Source of the DNA: Auanema rhodensis
Lineage: Eukaryota > Nematoda > Chromadorea > Rhabditida > Rhabditidae
Direction: 5' to 3'
DNA: 64,000 bases
NCBI GenBank assembly: GCA_964057225.1
Contig: OZ059900.1
Coordinates: 22,459,638-22,523,637, forward strand
Below the pieces are notes generated by a model that searched no databases, was not told where the DNA came from, and worked only from the letters and a program-made list of their open reading frames with translations. Position numbers and translations under genes: made by a program. Shown here piece by piece: positions 38,275 to 51,599 of the stretch (positions within the stretch are counted from its first letter, which is position 1; each line of letters opens with the position of its first letter).

Positions 38275-39642
38275 TTTGACTTACGATTTCATGTGTTCAA
38301 ACTCATGCAATGTCAATGAAACCTAGCTCAAAATTGTTCCTACAACGTCTAGTTCCACTTTCACGACAAAAAAACAGGGGTTAGAAAATTAAGGAAATTA
38401 GCATATTCTGAGGGCACGCCCCTTATGGCTAATATTGATTAAATCGATTTTTGTTCATATGAGTCGTCAAATGCAACGAATTTCAGCGTGTTACATACTT
38501 AAATGAAGCATTTTACATGCTGAACACTAGAAAAATACAAAAACACAGTTTTTCCCATGAGAAATATTTTATTATGCTGGAAAACCAGTTTTTGGAAATT
38601 TCGCTGTAAACAAGGTTTTGACTTACGATTTCATGTGTTCAAACTCATGCAATGTCAATGAAACCTAGCTCAAAATTGTTCGTACAACGTCTAGTTCCAC
38701 TTTCACGACAAAAAAACAGGGGTTAGAAAATTAAGGAAATTAGCATATTCTGAGGGCACGCCCCTTATGGCTAATATTGATTAAATCGATTTTTGTTCAT
38801 ATGAGTCGTCAAATGCAACGAATTTCAGCGTGTTACATACTAAAATGAAGCATTTTACATGCTGAACACTAAAAAAATACAAAAACACAGTATTTCCCAT
38901 GAGAAATATTTTATTATGCTGGAAAACGAGTTTTTGGAAATTTCGCTGTAAACAAGGTTTTGACTTACGATTTCATGTGTTCAAACTCATGCAATGTCAA
39001 TGAAACCTAGCTCAAAATTGTTCCTACAACGTCTAGTTCCACTTTCACGACAAAAAAACAGGGGTTAGAAAATTAAGGAAATTAGCATATTCTGAGGGCA
39101 CGCCCCTTATGGCTAATATTGATTAAATCGATTTTTGTTCATATGAGTCGTCAAATGCAACGAATTTCAGCGTGTTACATACTTAAATGAAGCATTTTAC
39201 ATGCTGAACACTAGAAAAATACAAAAACACAGTTTTTCCCATGAGAAATATTTTATTATGCTGGAAAACCAGTTTTTGGAAATTTCGCTGTAAACAAGGT
39301 TTTGACTTACGATTTCATGTGTTCAAACTCATGCAATGTCAATGAAACCTAGCTCAAAATTGTTCGTACAACGTCTAGTTCCACTTTCACGACAAAAAAA
39401 CAGGGGTTAGAAAATTAAGGAAATTAGCATATTCTGAGGGCACGCCCCTTATGGCTAATATTGATTAAATCGATTTTTGTTCATATGAGTCGTCAAATGC
39501 AACGAATTTCAGCGTGTTACATACTAAAATGAAGCATTTTACATGCTGAACACTAGAAAAATACAAAAACACAGTATTTCCCATGAGAAATATTTTATTA
39601 TGCTGGAAAACCAGTTTTTGGAAAGTTCGCTGTAAACAAGGT
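38275..39642. repeat. Dimer pair (2 x 684 bp)
   Basis: Starts are 38275, 38617, 38959 and 39301. The alternating types are a TTCCTAC monomer with ACTTAAATG and GTTTTTCCC, then a TTCGTAC monomer with ACTAAAATG. The two dimers match until the second half of the last monomer, which has CTAGAAAAA and GGAAAGTTCG in place of CTAAAAAAA and AAAACGAG. Confidence 0.88.
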
Positions 39643-42600
39643 TTTGACTTACGATTTCATGTGTTCAAACTCATGCAATGTCAATGAAACCTAGCTCAAA
39701 ATTGTTCGTACAACGTCTAGTTCCACTTTCACGACAAAAAAACAGGGGTTAGAAAATTAAGGAAATTAGCATATTCTGAGGGCACGCCCCTTATGGCTAA
39801 TATTGATTAAATCGATTTTTGTTCATATGAGTCGTCAAATGCAATTAATTTCAGCGTGTTACATACTAAAATGAAGCATTTTACATGCTGAACACTAAAA
39901 AAATACAAAAACACAGTATTTCCCATGAGAAATATTTTATTATGCTGGAAAACCAGTTTTTGGAAAGTTCGCTGTAAACAAGGTTTTGACTTACGATTTC
40001 ATGTGTTCAAACTCATGCAATGTCAATGAAACCTAGCTCAAAATTGTTCGTACAACGTCTAGTTCCACTTTCACGACAAAAAAACAGGGGTTAGAAAATT
40101 AAGGAAATTAGCATATTCTGAGGGCACGCCCCTTATGGCTAATATTGATTAAATCGATTTTTGTTCATATGAGTCGTCAAATGCAACGAATTTCAGCGTA
40201 TTACAAACTAAAATGAAGTATTTCACATGCTGAACACTAGAAAAATACAAAAACACAGTATTTCCCATGAGAAATATTTTATTATGCTGGAAAACGAGTT
40301 TTTGGAAATTTCGCTGTAAACAAGGTTTTGACTTACGATTTCATGTGTTCAAACTCATGCAATGTCAATGAAACCTAGCTCAAAATTGTTCCTACAACGT
40401 CTAGTTCCACTTTCACGACAAAAAAACAGGGGTTAGAAAATTAAGGAAATTAGCATATTCTGAGGGCACGCCCCTTATGGCTAATATTGATTAAATCGAT
40501 TTTTGTTCATATGAGTCGTCAAATGCAACGAATTTCAGCGTGTTACATACTTAAATGAAGCATTTTACATGCTGAACACTAGAAAAATACAAAAACACAG
40601 TATTTCCCATGAGAAATATTTTATTATACTGGAAACCAGTTTTTGGAATTTTCGCTGTAAACAAGGTTTTGACTTACGATTTCATGTGTTCAAACTCATG
40701 CAATGTCAATGAAACCTAGCTCAAAACTGTTCGTACAACGTCTAGTTCCACTTTCACGACAAAAAAACAGGGGTTAGAAAATTTAGGAAATTAGCATACT
40801 CTGAGGGCACGCCCCTTATGGCTAATATTGATTAAATCGATTTTTGTTCATATGAGTCGTCAAATGCAATTAATTTCAGCGTGTTACATACTAAAATGAA
40901 GCATTTTACATGCTGAACACTAAAAAAATACAAAAACACAGTATTTCCCATGAGAAATATTTTATTATGCTGGAAAACGAGTTTTTGGAAATTTCGCTGT
41001 AAACAAGGTTTTGACTTACGATTTCATGTGTTCAAACTCATGCAATGTCAATGAAACCTAGCTCAAAATTGTTCCTATAACGTCTAGTTCCACTTTCACG
41101 ACAAAAAAACAGGGGTTAGAAAATTAAGGAAATTAGCATATTCTGAGGGCACGCCCCTTATGGCTAATATTGATTAAATCGATTTTTGTTCATATGAGTC
41201 GTCAAATGCAACGAATTTCAGCGTGTTACATACTTAAATGAAGCATTTTACATGCTGAACACTAGAAAAATACAAAAACACAGTATTTCCCATGAGAAAT
41301 ATTTTATTATACTGGAAACCAGTTTTTGGAATTTTCGCTGTAAACAAGGTTTTGACTTACGATTTCATGTGTTCAAACTCATGCAATGTCAATGAAACCT
41401 AGCTCAAAACTGTTCGTACAACGTCTAGTTCCACTTTCACGACAAAAAAACAGGGGTTAGAAAATTTAGGAAATTAGCATATTCTGAGGGCACGCCCCTT
41501 ATGGCTAATATTGATTAAATCGATTTTTGTTCATATGAGTCGTCAAATGCAACGAATTTCAGCGTGTTACATACTAAAATGAAGTATTTTACATGCTGAA
41601 CACTAGAAAAGTACAAAAACACAGTATTTCCCATAAGAAATATTTTATTATACTGGAAACCAGTTTTTGGAATTTTCGCTGTAAACAAGGTTTTGACTTA
41701 CGATTTCATGTGTTCAAACTCATGCAATGTCAATGAAACCTAGCTCAAAATTGTTCGTACAACGTCTAGTTCCACTTTCACGACAAAAAAACAGGGGTTA
41801 GAAAATTAAGGAAATTAGCATATTCTGAGGGCACGCCCCTTATGGCTAATATTGATTAAATCGATTTTTGTTCATATGAGTCGTCAAATGCAATTAATTT
41901 CAGCGTGTTACATACTTAAATGAAGCATTTTACATGCTGAACACTAGAAAAATACAAAAACACAGTATTTCCCATGAGAAATATTTTATTATACTGGAAA
42001 CCAGTTTTTGGAATTTTCGCTGTAAACAAGGTTTTGACTTACGATTTCATGTGTTCAAACTCATGCAATGTCAATGAAACCTAGCTCAAAACTGTTCGTA
42101 CAACGTTTAGTTCCACTTTCACGACAAAAAAACAGGGGTTAGAAAATTTAGGAAATTAGCATATTCTGAGGGCACGCCCCTTATGGCTAATATTGATTAA
42201 ATCGATTTTTGTTCATATGAGTCGTCAAATGCAACGAATTTCAGCGTGTTACATACTAAAATGAAGCATTTTACATGCTGAACACTAGAAAAATACAAAA
42301 ACACAGTTTTTCCCATGAGAAATATTTTATTATGCTGGAAAACCAGTTTTTGGAAATTTCGCTGTAAACAAGGTTTTGACTTACGATTTCATGTGTTCAA
42401 ACTCATGCAATGTCAATGAAACCTAGCTCAAAATTGTTCGTACAACGTCTAGTTCCACTTTCACGACAAAAAAACAGGGGTTAGAAAATTTAGGAAATTA
42501 GCATATTCTGAGGGCACGCCCCTTATGGCTAATATTGATTAAATCGATTTTTGTTCATATGAGTCGTCAAATGCAACGAATTTCATCGTGTTACATACTA

Positions 42601-43741
42601 AAATGAAGTATTTTACATGCTGAACACTAGAAAAATACAAAAACACAGTATTTCCCATGAGAAATATTTTATTATGCTGGAAAACCAGTTTTTGGAAGTT
42701 TCGCTGTAAACAAGGTTTTGACTTACGATTTCATGTGTTCAAACTCATGCAATGTCAATGAAACCTAGCTCAAAATTGTTCCTACAACGTCTAATTCCAC
42801 TTTCACGACAAAAAAACAGGGGTTAGAAAATTAAGGAAATTAGCATATTCTGAGGGCACGCCCCTTATGGCTAATATTGATTAAATCGATTTTTGTTCAT
42901 ATGAGTCGTCAAATGCAACGAATTTCAGCGTGTTACATACTAAAATGAAGCATTTTACATGCTGAACACTATAAAAATACAAAAACACAGTATTTCCCAT
43001 GAGAAATATTTTATTATGCTGGAAAACCAGTTTTTGGAAATTTCGCTGTAAACAAGGTTTTGACTTACGATTTCATGTGTTCAAACTCATGCAATGTCAA
43101 TGAAACCTAGCTCAAAATTGTTCCTACAACGTCTAGTTCCACTTTCACGACAAAAAACAGGGGTTAGAAAATTAAGGAAATTAGCATATTCTGAGGGCAC
43201 GCCCCTTATGGCTAATATTGATTAAATCGATTTTTGTTCATATGAGTCGTCAAATGCAACGAATTTCAGCGTGTTACATACTAAAATGAAGCATTTTACA
43301 TGCTGAACACTAGAAAAATACAAAAACACAGTATTTCCCATGAGAAATATTTTATTATGCTGGAAAACCAGTTTTTGGAAAGTTCGCTGTAAACAAGGTT
43401 TTGACTTACGATTTCATGTGTTCAAACTCATGCAATGTCAATGAAACCTAGCTCAAAATTGTTCGTACAACGTCTAGTTCCACTTTCACGACAAAAAAAC
43501 AGGGGTTAGAAAATTAAGGAAATTAGCATATTCTGAGGGCACGCCCCTTATGGCTAATATTGATTAAATCGATTTTTGTTCATATGAGTCGTCAAATGCA
43601 ATTAATTTCAGCGTGTTACATACTAAAATGAAGCATTTTACATGCTGAACACTAAAAAAATACAAAAACACAGTATTTCCCATGAGAAATATTTTATTAT
43701 GCTGGAAAACCAGTTTTTGGAAAGTTCGCTGTAAACAAGGT
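39643..43741. repeat. Array segment: twelve mixed monomers
   Basis: Starts are 39643, 39985, 40327, 40668, 41010, 41351, 41692, 42033, 42375, 42717, 43059 and 43400. Monomers 41010 to about 42700 follow the order of 4785 to about 6400. Monomers 42717-43741 follow 36566-37590. Private changes are GCATACTCTG near 40795, CCTATAACG near 41074 and CGTTTAG near 42108. Confidence 0.82.
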
Positions 43742-46700
43742 TTTGACTTACGATTTCATGTGTTCAAACTCATGCAATGTCAATGAAACCTAGCTCAAAA
43801 TTGTTCGTACAACGTCTAGTTCCACTTTCACGACAAAAAAACAGGGGTTAGAAAATTAAGGAAATTAGCATATTCTGAGGGCACGCCCCTTATGGCTAAT
43901 ATTGATTAAATCGATTTTTGTTCATATGAGTCGTCAAATGCAATTAATTTCAGCGTGTTACATACTAAAATGAAGCATTTTACATGCTGAACACTAAAAA
44001 AATACAAAAACACAGTATTTCCCATGAGAAATATTTTATTATGCTGGAAAACGAGTTTTTGGAAATTTCGCTGTAAACAAGGTTTTGACTTACGATTTCA
44101 TGTGTTCAAACTCATGCAATGTCAATGAAACCTAGCTCAAAATTGTTCCTACAACGTCTAGTTCCACTTTCACGACAAAAAAACAGGGGTTAGAAAATTA
44201 AGGAAATTAGCATATTCTGAGGGCACGCCCCTTATGGCTAATATTGATTAAATCGATTTTTGTTCATATGAGTCGTCAAATGCAACGAATTTCAGCGTGT
44301 TACATACTTAAATGAAGCATTTTACATGCTGAACACTAGAAAAATACAAAAACACAGTATTTCCCATGAGAAATATTTTATTATACTGGAAACCAGTTTT
44401 TGGAATTTTCGCTGTAAACAAGGTTTTGACTTACGATTTCATGTGTTCAAACTCATGCAATGTCAATGAAACCTAGCTCAAAACTGTTCGTACAACGTCT
44501 AGTTCCACTTTCACGACAAAAAAACAGGGGTTAGAAAATTTAGGAAATTAGCATATTCTGAGGGCACGCCCCTTATGGCTAATATTGATTAAATCGATTT
44601 TTGTTCATATGAGTCGTCAAATGCAACGAATTTCAGCGTGTTACATACTAAAATGAAGCATTTTACATGCTGAACACTAGAAAAAAACAAAAACACAGTT
44701 TTTCCCATGAGAAATATTTTATTATGCTGGAAAACCAGTTTTTGGAAATTTCGCTGTAAACAAGGTTTTGACTTACGATTTCATGTGTTCAAACTCATGC
44801 AATGTCAATGAAACCTAGCTCAAAACTGTTCGTACAACGTCTGGTTCCACTTTCACGACAAAAAAACAGGGGTTAGAAAATTTAGGAAATTAGCATATTC
44901 TGAGGGCACGCCCCTTATGGCTAATATTGATTAAATCGATTTTTGTTCATATGAGTCGTCAAATGCAACGAATTTCAGCGTGTTACATACTAAAATGAAG
45001 TATTTTACATGCTGAACACTAGAAAAATGCAAAAACACAGTATTTCCCATAAGAAATATTTTATTATGCTGGAAAACCAGTTTTTGGAAATTTCGCTGTA
45101 AACAAGGTTTTGACTTACGATTTCATGTGTTCAAACTCATGCAATGTCAATGAAACCTAGCTCAAAATTGTTCGTACAACGTCTAGTTACACTTTCACGA
45201 CAAAAAAACAGGGGTTAGAAAATTAAGGAAATTAGCATATTCTGAGGGCACGCCCCTTATGGCTAATATTGATTAAATCGATGTTTGTTCATATGAGTCG
45301 TCAAATGCAACGAATTTCAGCGTGTTACATACTAAAATGAAGTATTTTACATGCTGAACACTAGAAAAATACAAAAACACAGTATTTCCCATGAGAAATA
45401 TTTTATTATGCTGGAAAACCAGTTTTTGGAAATTTCGCTGTAAACAAGGTTTTGACTTACGATTTCATGTGTTCAAACTCATGCAATGTCAATGAAACCT
45501 AGCTCAAAATTGTTTGTACAACGTCTAGTTCCACTTTCACGACAAAAAAACAGGGGTTAGAAAATTAAGGAAATTAGCATATTCTGAGGGCACGCCCCTT
45601 ATGGCTAATATTGATTAAATCGATTTTTGTTCATATGAGTAGTCAAATGCAACGAATTTCAGCGTGTTACATACTTAAATGAAGCATTTTACATGCTGAA
45701 CACTAGAAAAATACAAAAACACAGTATTTCCCATGAGAAATATTTTATTATACTGGAAACCAGTTTTTGGAATTTTCGCTGTAAACAAGGTTTTGACTTA
45801 CAATTTCATGTGTTCAAACTCATGCAATGTCAATGAAACCTAGCTCAAAATTGTTCGTACAACGTCTAGTTCCACTTTCACGACAAAAAAACAGGGGTTA
45901 GAAAATTAAGGAAATTAGCATATTCTGAGGGCACGCCCCTTATGGCTAATATTGATTAAATCGATTTTTGTTCATATGAGTCGTCAAATGCAACGAATTT
46001 CAGCGTGTTACATACTAAAATGAAGCATTTTACATGCTGAACACTAGAAAAATACAAAAACACAGTATTTCCCATGAGAAATATTTTATTATGCTGGAAA
46101 ACCAGTTTTTGGAAATTTCGCTGTAAACAAGGTTTTGACTTACGATTTCATGTGTTCAAACTCATGCAATGTCAATGAAACCTAGCTCAAAATTGTTCGT
46201 ACAACGTCTAGTTCCACTTTCACGACAAAAAAACAGGGGTTAGAAAATTTAGGAAATTAGCATATTCTGAGGGCACGCCCCTTATGGCTAATATTGATTA
46301 AATCGATTTTTGTTCATATGAGTCGTCAAATGCAACGAATTTCAGCGTGTTACATACTAAAATGAAGTATTTTGCATGCTGAACACTAGAAAAATACAAA
46401 AACACAGTATTTCCCATGAGAAATATTTTATTATGCTGGAAAACCAGTTTTTGGAAATTTCGCTGTAAACAAGGTTTTGACTTACGATTTCATGTGTTCA
46501 AACTCATGCAATGTCAATGAAACCTAGCTAAAAATTGTTCCTACAACGTCTAGTTCCACTTTCACGACAAAAAACAGGGGTTAGAAAATTAAGGAAATTA
46601 GCATAATCTGAGGGCACGCCCCTTATGGCTAATATTGATTAAATCGATTTTTGTTCATATGAGTCGTCAAATGCAACGAATTTCAGCGTGTCACATACTT

Positions 46701-46816
46701 AAATGAAGCATTTTACATGCTGAACACTAGAAAAATACAAAAACACAGTATTTCCCATGAGAAATATTTTATTATGCTGGAAAACCACTTTTTGGAAATT
46801 TCGCTGTAAACAAGGT
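43742..46816. repeat. 9-mer higher-order step, first copy
   Basis: Starts are 43742, 44084, 44425, 44767, 45109, 45451, 45792, 46134 and 46476. Six monomers (44084-46133) match 47159-49208 at an offset of 3075 bp through rare marks: CTGGTTCC, CTAGTTACAC, CGATGTTTG, TGTTTGTAC, GAGTAGTC and TTACAATTTC. Private changes include GAAAAAAACAAAAAC near 44680, AAAATGCAAA near 45025 and TTTTGCATGC near 46371. The monomer at 46476 is unusually divergent (GCTAAAAATTG, GCATAATCTG, TGTCACATAC). Confidence 0.88.
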
Positions 46817-47841
46817 TTTGACTTACGATTTCATGTGTTCAAACTCATGCAATGTCAATGAAACCTAGCTCAAAACTGTTCCTACAACGTCTAGTTCCAC
46901 TTTCACGACAAAAAAACAGGGGTTAGAAAATTAAGGAAATTAGCATATTCTGAGGGCACGACCCTTATGGCTAATATTGATTAAATCGATTTTTGTTCAT
47001 ATGAGTCGTCAAATGCAACGAATTTCAGCGTGTTACATACTAAAATGAAGCATTTTACATGCTGAACACTAAAAAAATACAAAAACACAGTATTTCCCAT
47101 GAGAAATATTTTATTATGCTGGAAAACGAGTTTTTGGAAATTTCGCTGTAAACAAGGTTTTGACTTACGATTTCATGTGTTCAAACTCATGCAATGTCAA
47201 TGAAACCTAGCTCAAAATTGTTCCTACAACGTCTAGTTCCACTTTCACGACAAAAAAACAGGGGTTAGAAAATTAAGGAAATTAGCATATTCTGAGGGCA
47301 CGCCCCTTATGGCTAATATTGATTAAATCGATTTTTGTTCATATGAGTCGTCAAATGCAACGAATTTCAGCGTGTTACATACTTAAATGAAGCATTTTAC
47401 ATGCTGAACACTAGAAAAATACAAAAACACAGTATTTCCCATGAGAAATATTTTATTATACTGGAAACCAGTTTTTGGAATTTTCGCTGTAAACAAGGTT
47501 TTGACTTACGATTTCATGTGTTCAAACTCATGCAATGTCAATGAAACCTAGCTCAAAACTGTTCGTACAACGTCTAGTTCCACTTTCACGACAAAAAAAC
47601 AGGGGTTAGAAAATTTAGGAAATTAGCATATTCTGAGGGCACGCCCCTTATGGCTAATATTGATTAAATCGATTTTTGTTCATATGAGTCGTCAAATGCA
47701 ACGAATTTCAGCGTGTTACATACTAAAATGAAGCATTTTACATGCTGAACACTAGAAAAATACAAAAACACAGTTTTTCCCATGAGAAATATTTTATTAT
47801 GCTGGAAAACCAGTTTTTGGAAATTTCGCTGTAAACAAGGT
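46817..47841. repeat. Array segment: three monomers
   Basis: Starts are 46817, 47159 and 47500. The first has AAAACTGTTCC and GCACGACC like the monomer at 27678, then switches to CTAAAAAAATAC with AAAACGAG. The next two are the left part of the second copy of the 9-mer step. Confidence 0.82.
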
Positions 47842-50800
47842 TTTGACTTACGATTTCATGTGTTCAAACTCATGCAATGTCAATGAAACCTAGCTCAAAA
47901 CTGTTCGTACAACGTCTGGTTCCACTTTCACGACAAAAAAACAGGGGTTAGAAAATTTAGGAAATTAGCATATTCTGAGGGCACGCCCCTTATGGCTAAT
48001 ATTGATTAAATCGATTTTTGTTCATATGAGTCGTCAAATGCAACGAATTTCAGCGTGTTACATACTAAAATGAAGTATTTTACATGCTGAACACTAGAAA
48101 AATACAAAAACACAGTATTTCCCATAAGAAATATTTTATTATGCTGGAAAACCAGTTTTTGGAAATTTCGCTGTAAACAAGGTTTTGACTTACGATTTCA
48201 TGTGTTCAAACTCATGCAATGTCAATGAAACCTAGCTCAAAATTGTTCGTACAACGTCTAGTTACACTTTCACGACAAAAAAACAGGGGTTAGAAAATTA
48301 AGGAAATTAGCATATTCTGAGGGCACGCCCCTTATGGCTAATATTGATTAAATCGATGTTTGTTCATATGAGTCGTCAAATGCAACGAATTTCAGCGTGT
48401 TACATACTAAAATGAAGTATTTTACATGCTGAACACTAGAAAAATACAAAAACACAGTATTTCCCATGAGAAATATTTTATTATGCTGGAAAACCAGTTT
48501 TTGGAAATTTCGCTGTAAACAAGGTTTTGACTTACGATTTCATGTGTTCAAACTCATGCAATGTCAATGAAACCTAGCTCAAAATTGTTTGTACAACGTC
48601 TAGTTCCACTTTCACGACAAAAAAACAGGGGTTAGAAAATTAAGGAAATTAGCATATTCTGAGGGCACGCCCCTTATGGCTAATATTGATTAAATCGATT
48701 TTTGTTCATATGAGTAGTCAAATGCAACGAATTTCAGCGTGTTACATACTTAAATGAAGCATTTTACATGCTGAACACTAGAAAAATACAAAAACACAGT
48801 ATTTCCCATGAGAAATATTTTATTATACTGGAAACCAGTTTTTGGAATTTTCGCTGTAAACAAGGTTTTGACTTACAATTTCATGTGTTCAAACTCATGC
48901 AATGTCAATGAAACCTAGCTCAAAATTGTTCGTACAACGTCTAGTTCCACTTTCACGACAAAAAAACAGGGGTTAGAAAATTAAGGAAATTAGCATATTC
49001 TGAGGGCACGCCCCTTATGGCTAATATTGATTAAATCGATTTTTGTTCATATGAGTCGTCAAATGCAACGAATTTCAGCGTGTTACATACTAAAATGAAG
49101 CATTTTACATGCTAAACACTAGAAAAATACAAAAACACAGTATTTCCCATGAGAAATATTTTATTATGCTGGAAAACCAGTTTTTGGAAATTTCGCTGTA
49201 AACAAGGTTTTGACTTACGATTTCATGTGTTCAAACTCATGCAATGTCAATGAAACCTAGCTCAAAATTGTTCCTACAACGTCTAATTCCACTTTCACGA
49301 CAAAAAAACAGGGGTTAGAAAATTAAGGAAATTAGCACATTCTGAGGGCACGCCCCTTATGGCTAATATTGATTAAATCGATTTTTGTTCATATGAGTCG
49401 TCAAATGCAACAAATTTCAGCGTGTTACATACTAAAATGAAGTATTTTACATGCTGAACACTAGAAAAATACAAAAACACAGTTTTTCCCATGAGAAATA
49501 TTTTATTATGCTGGAAAACCAGTTTTTGGAAAGTTCGCTGTAAACAAGGTTTTGACTTACGATTTCATGTGTTCAAACTCATGCAATGTCAATGAAACCT
49601 AGCTCAAAATTGTTCCTACAACGTCTAATTCCACTTTCACGACAAAAAAACAGGGGTTAGAAAATTAAGGAAATTAGCACATTCTGAGGGCACGCCCCTT
49701 ATGGCTAATATTGATTAAATCGATTTTTGTTCATATGAGTCGTCAAATGCAACGAATTTCAGCGTGTTACATACTTAAATGAAGCATTTTACATGCTGAA
49801 CACTAGAAAAATACAAAAACACAGTATTTCCCATGAGAAATATTTTATTATACTGGAAACCAGTTTTTGGAATTTTCGCTGTAAACAAGGTTTTGACTTA
49901 CGATTTCATGTGTTCAAACTCATGCAATGTCAATGAAACCTAGCTCAAAACTGTTCGTACAACGTCTAGTTCCACTTTCACGACAAAAAAACAGGGGTTA
50001 GAAAGTTTAGGAAATTAGCATATTCTGAGGGCACGCCCCTTATGGCTAATATTGATTAAATCGATTTTTGTTCATATGAGTCGTCAAATGCAACGAATTT
50101 CAGCGTGTTACATACTAAAATGAAGTATTTTACATGCTGAACACTAGAAAAGTACAAAAACACAGTATTTCCCATAAGAAATATTTTATTATACTGGAAA
50201 CCAGTTTTTGGAATTTTCGCTGTAAACAAGGTTTTGACTTACGATTTCATGTGTTCAAACTCATGCAATGTCAATGAAACCTAGCTCAAAATTGTTCGTA
50301 CAACGTCTAGTTCCACTTTCACGACAAAAAAACAGGGGTTAGAAAATTAAGGAAATTAGCATATTCTGAGGGCACGCCCCTTATGGCTAATATTGATTAA
50401 ATCGATTTTTGTTCATATGAGTCGTCAAATGCAATTAATTTCAGCGTGTTACATACTTAAATGAAGCATTTTACATGCTGAACACTAGAAAAATACAAAA
50501 ACACAGTATTTCCCATGAGAAATATTTTATTATACTGGAAACCAGTTTTTGGAATTTTCGCTGTAAACAAGGTTTTGACTTACGATTTCATGTGTTCAAA
50601 CTCATGCAATGTCAATGAAACCTAGCTCAAAACTGTTCGTACAACGTCTAGTTCCACTTTCACGACAAAAAAACAGGGGTTAGAAAATTTAGGAAATTAG
50701 CATATTCTGAGGACACGCCCCTTATGGCTAATATTGATTAAATCGATTTTTGTTCATATGAGTCGTCAAATGCAACGAATTTCAGCGTGTTACATACTAA

Positions 50801-51599
50801 AATGAAGCATTTTACATGCTGAACACTAGAAAAATACAAAAACACAGTTTTTCCCATGAGAAATATTTTATTATGCTGGAAAACCAGTTTTTGGAAATTT
50901 CGCTGTAAACAAGGTTTTGACTTACGATTTCATGTGTTCAAACTCATGCAATGTCAATGAAACCTAGCTCAAAATTGTTCGTACAACGTCTAGTTCCACT
51001 TTCACGACAAAAAAACAGGGGTTAGAAAATTTAGGAAATTAGCATATTCTGAGGGCACGCCCCTTATGGCTAATATTGATTAAATCGATTTTTGTTCATA
51101 TGAGTCGTCAAATGCAACAAATTTCAGCGTGTTACATACTAAAATGAAGTATTTTACATGCTGAACACTAGAAAAATACAAAAACACAGTTTTTCCCATG
51201 AGAAATATTTTATTATGCTGGAAAACCAGTTTTTGGAAATTTCGCTGTAAACAAGGTTTTGACTTACGATTTCATGTGTTCAAACTCATGCAATGTCAAT
51301 GAAACCTAGCTCAAAATTGTTCCTACAACGTCTAGTTCCACTTTCACGACAAAAAAACAGGGGTTAGAAAATTTAGGAAATTAGCATATTCTGAGGGCAC
51401 GCCCCTTATGGCTAATATTGATTAAATCGATTTTTGTTCATATGAGTCGTCAAATGCATTGAATTTCAGCGTATTACATACTAAAATGAAGTATTTTACA
51501 TGCTGAACACTAGAAAAATACAAAAACACAGTTTTTCCCATGAGAAATATTTTATTATGCTGGAAAACCAGTTTTTGGAAATTTCGCTGTAAACAAGGT
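47842..51599. repeat. 11-mer higher-order repeat, unit 1 (3758 bp)
   Basis: Starts are 47842, 48184, 48526, 48867, 49209, 49551, 49892, 50233, 50574, 50916 and 51258. The order is mirrored at +3758 bp by shared rare marks: CTGGTTCC; TGTTTGTAC with GAGTAGTC; TTACAATTTC with CATGCTAAACAC; CAACAAATTTC with GTTTTTCCC; AGAAAGTTTAGG; CAATTAATTTC; GAGGACACG. Its first four monomers also belong to the older 9-mer step, so the 9-mer copy came first and was then included in the 11-mer. Confidence 0.9.
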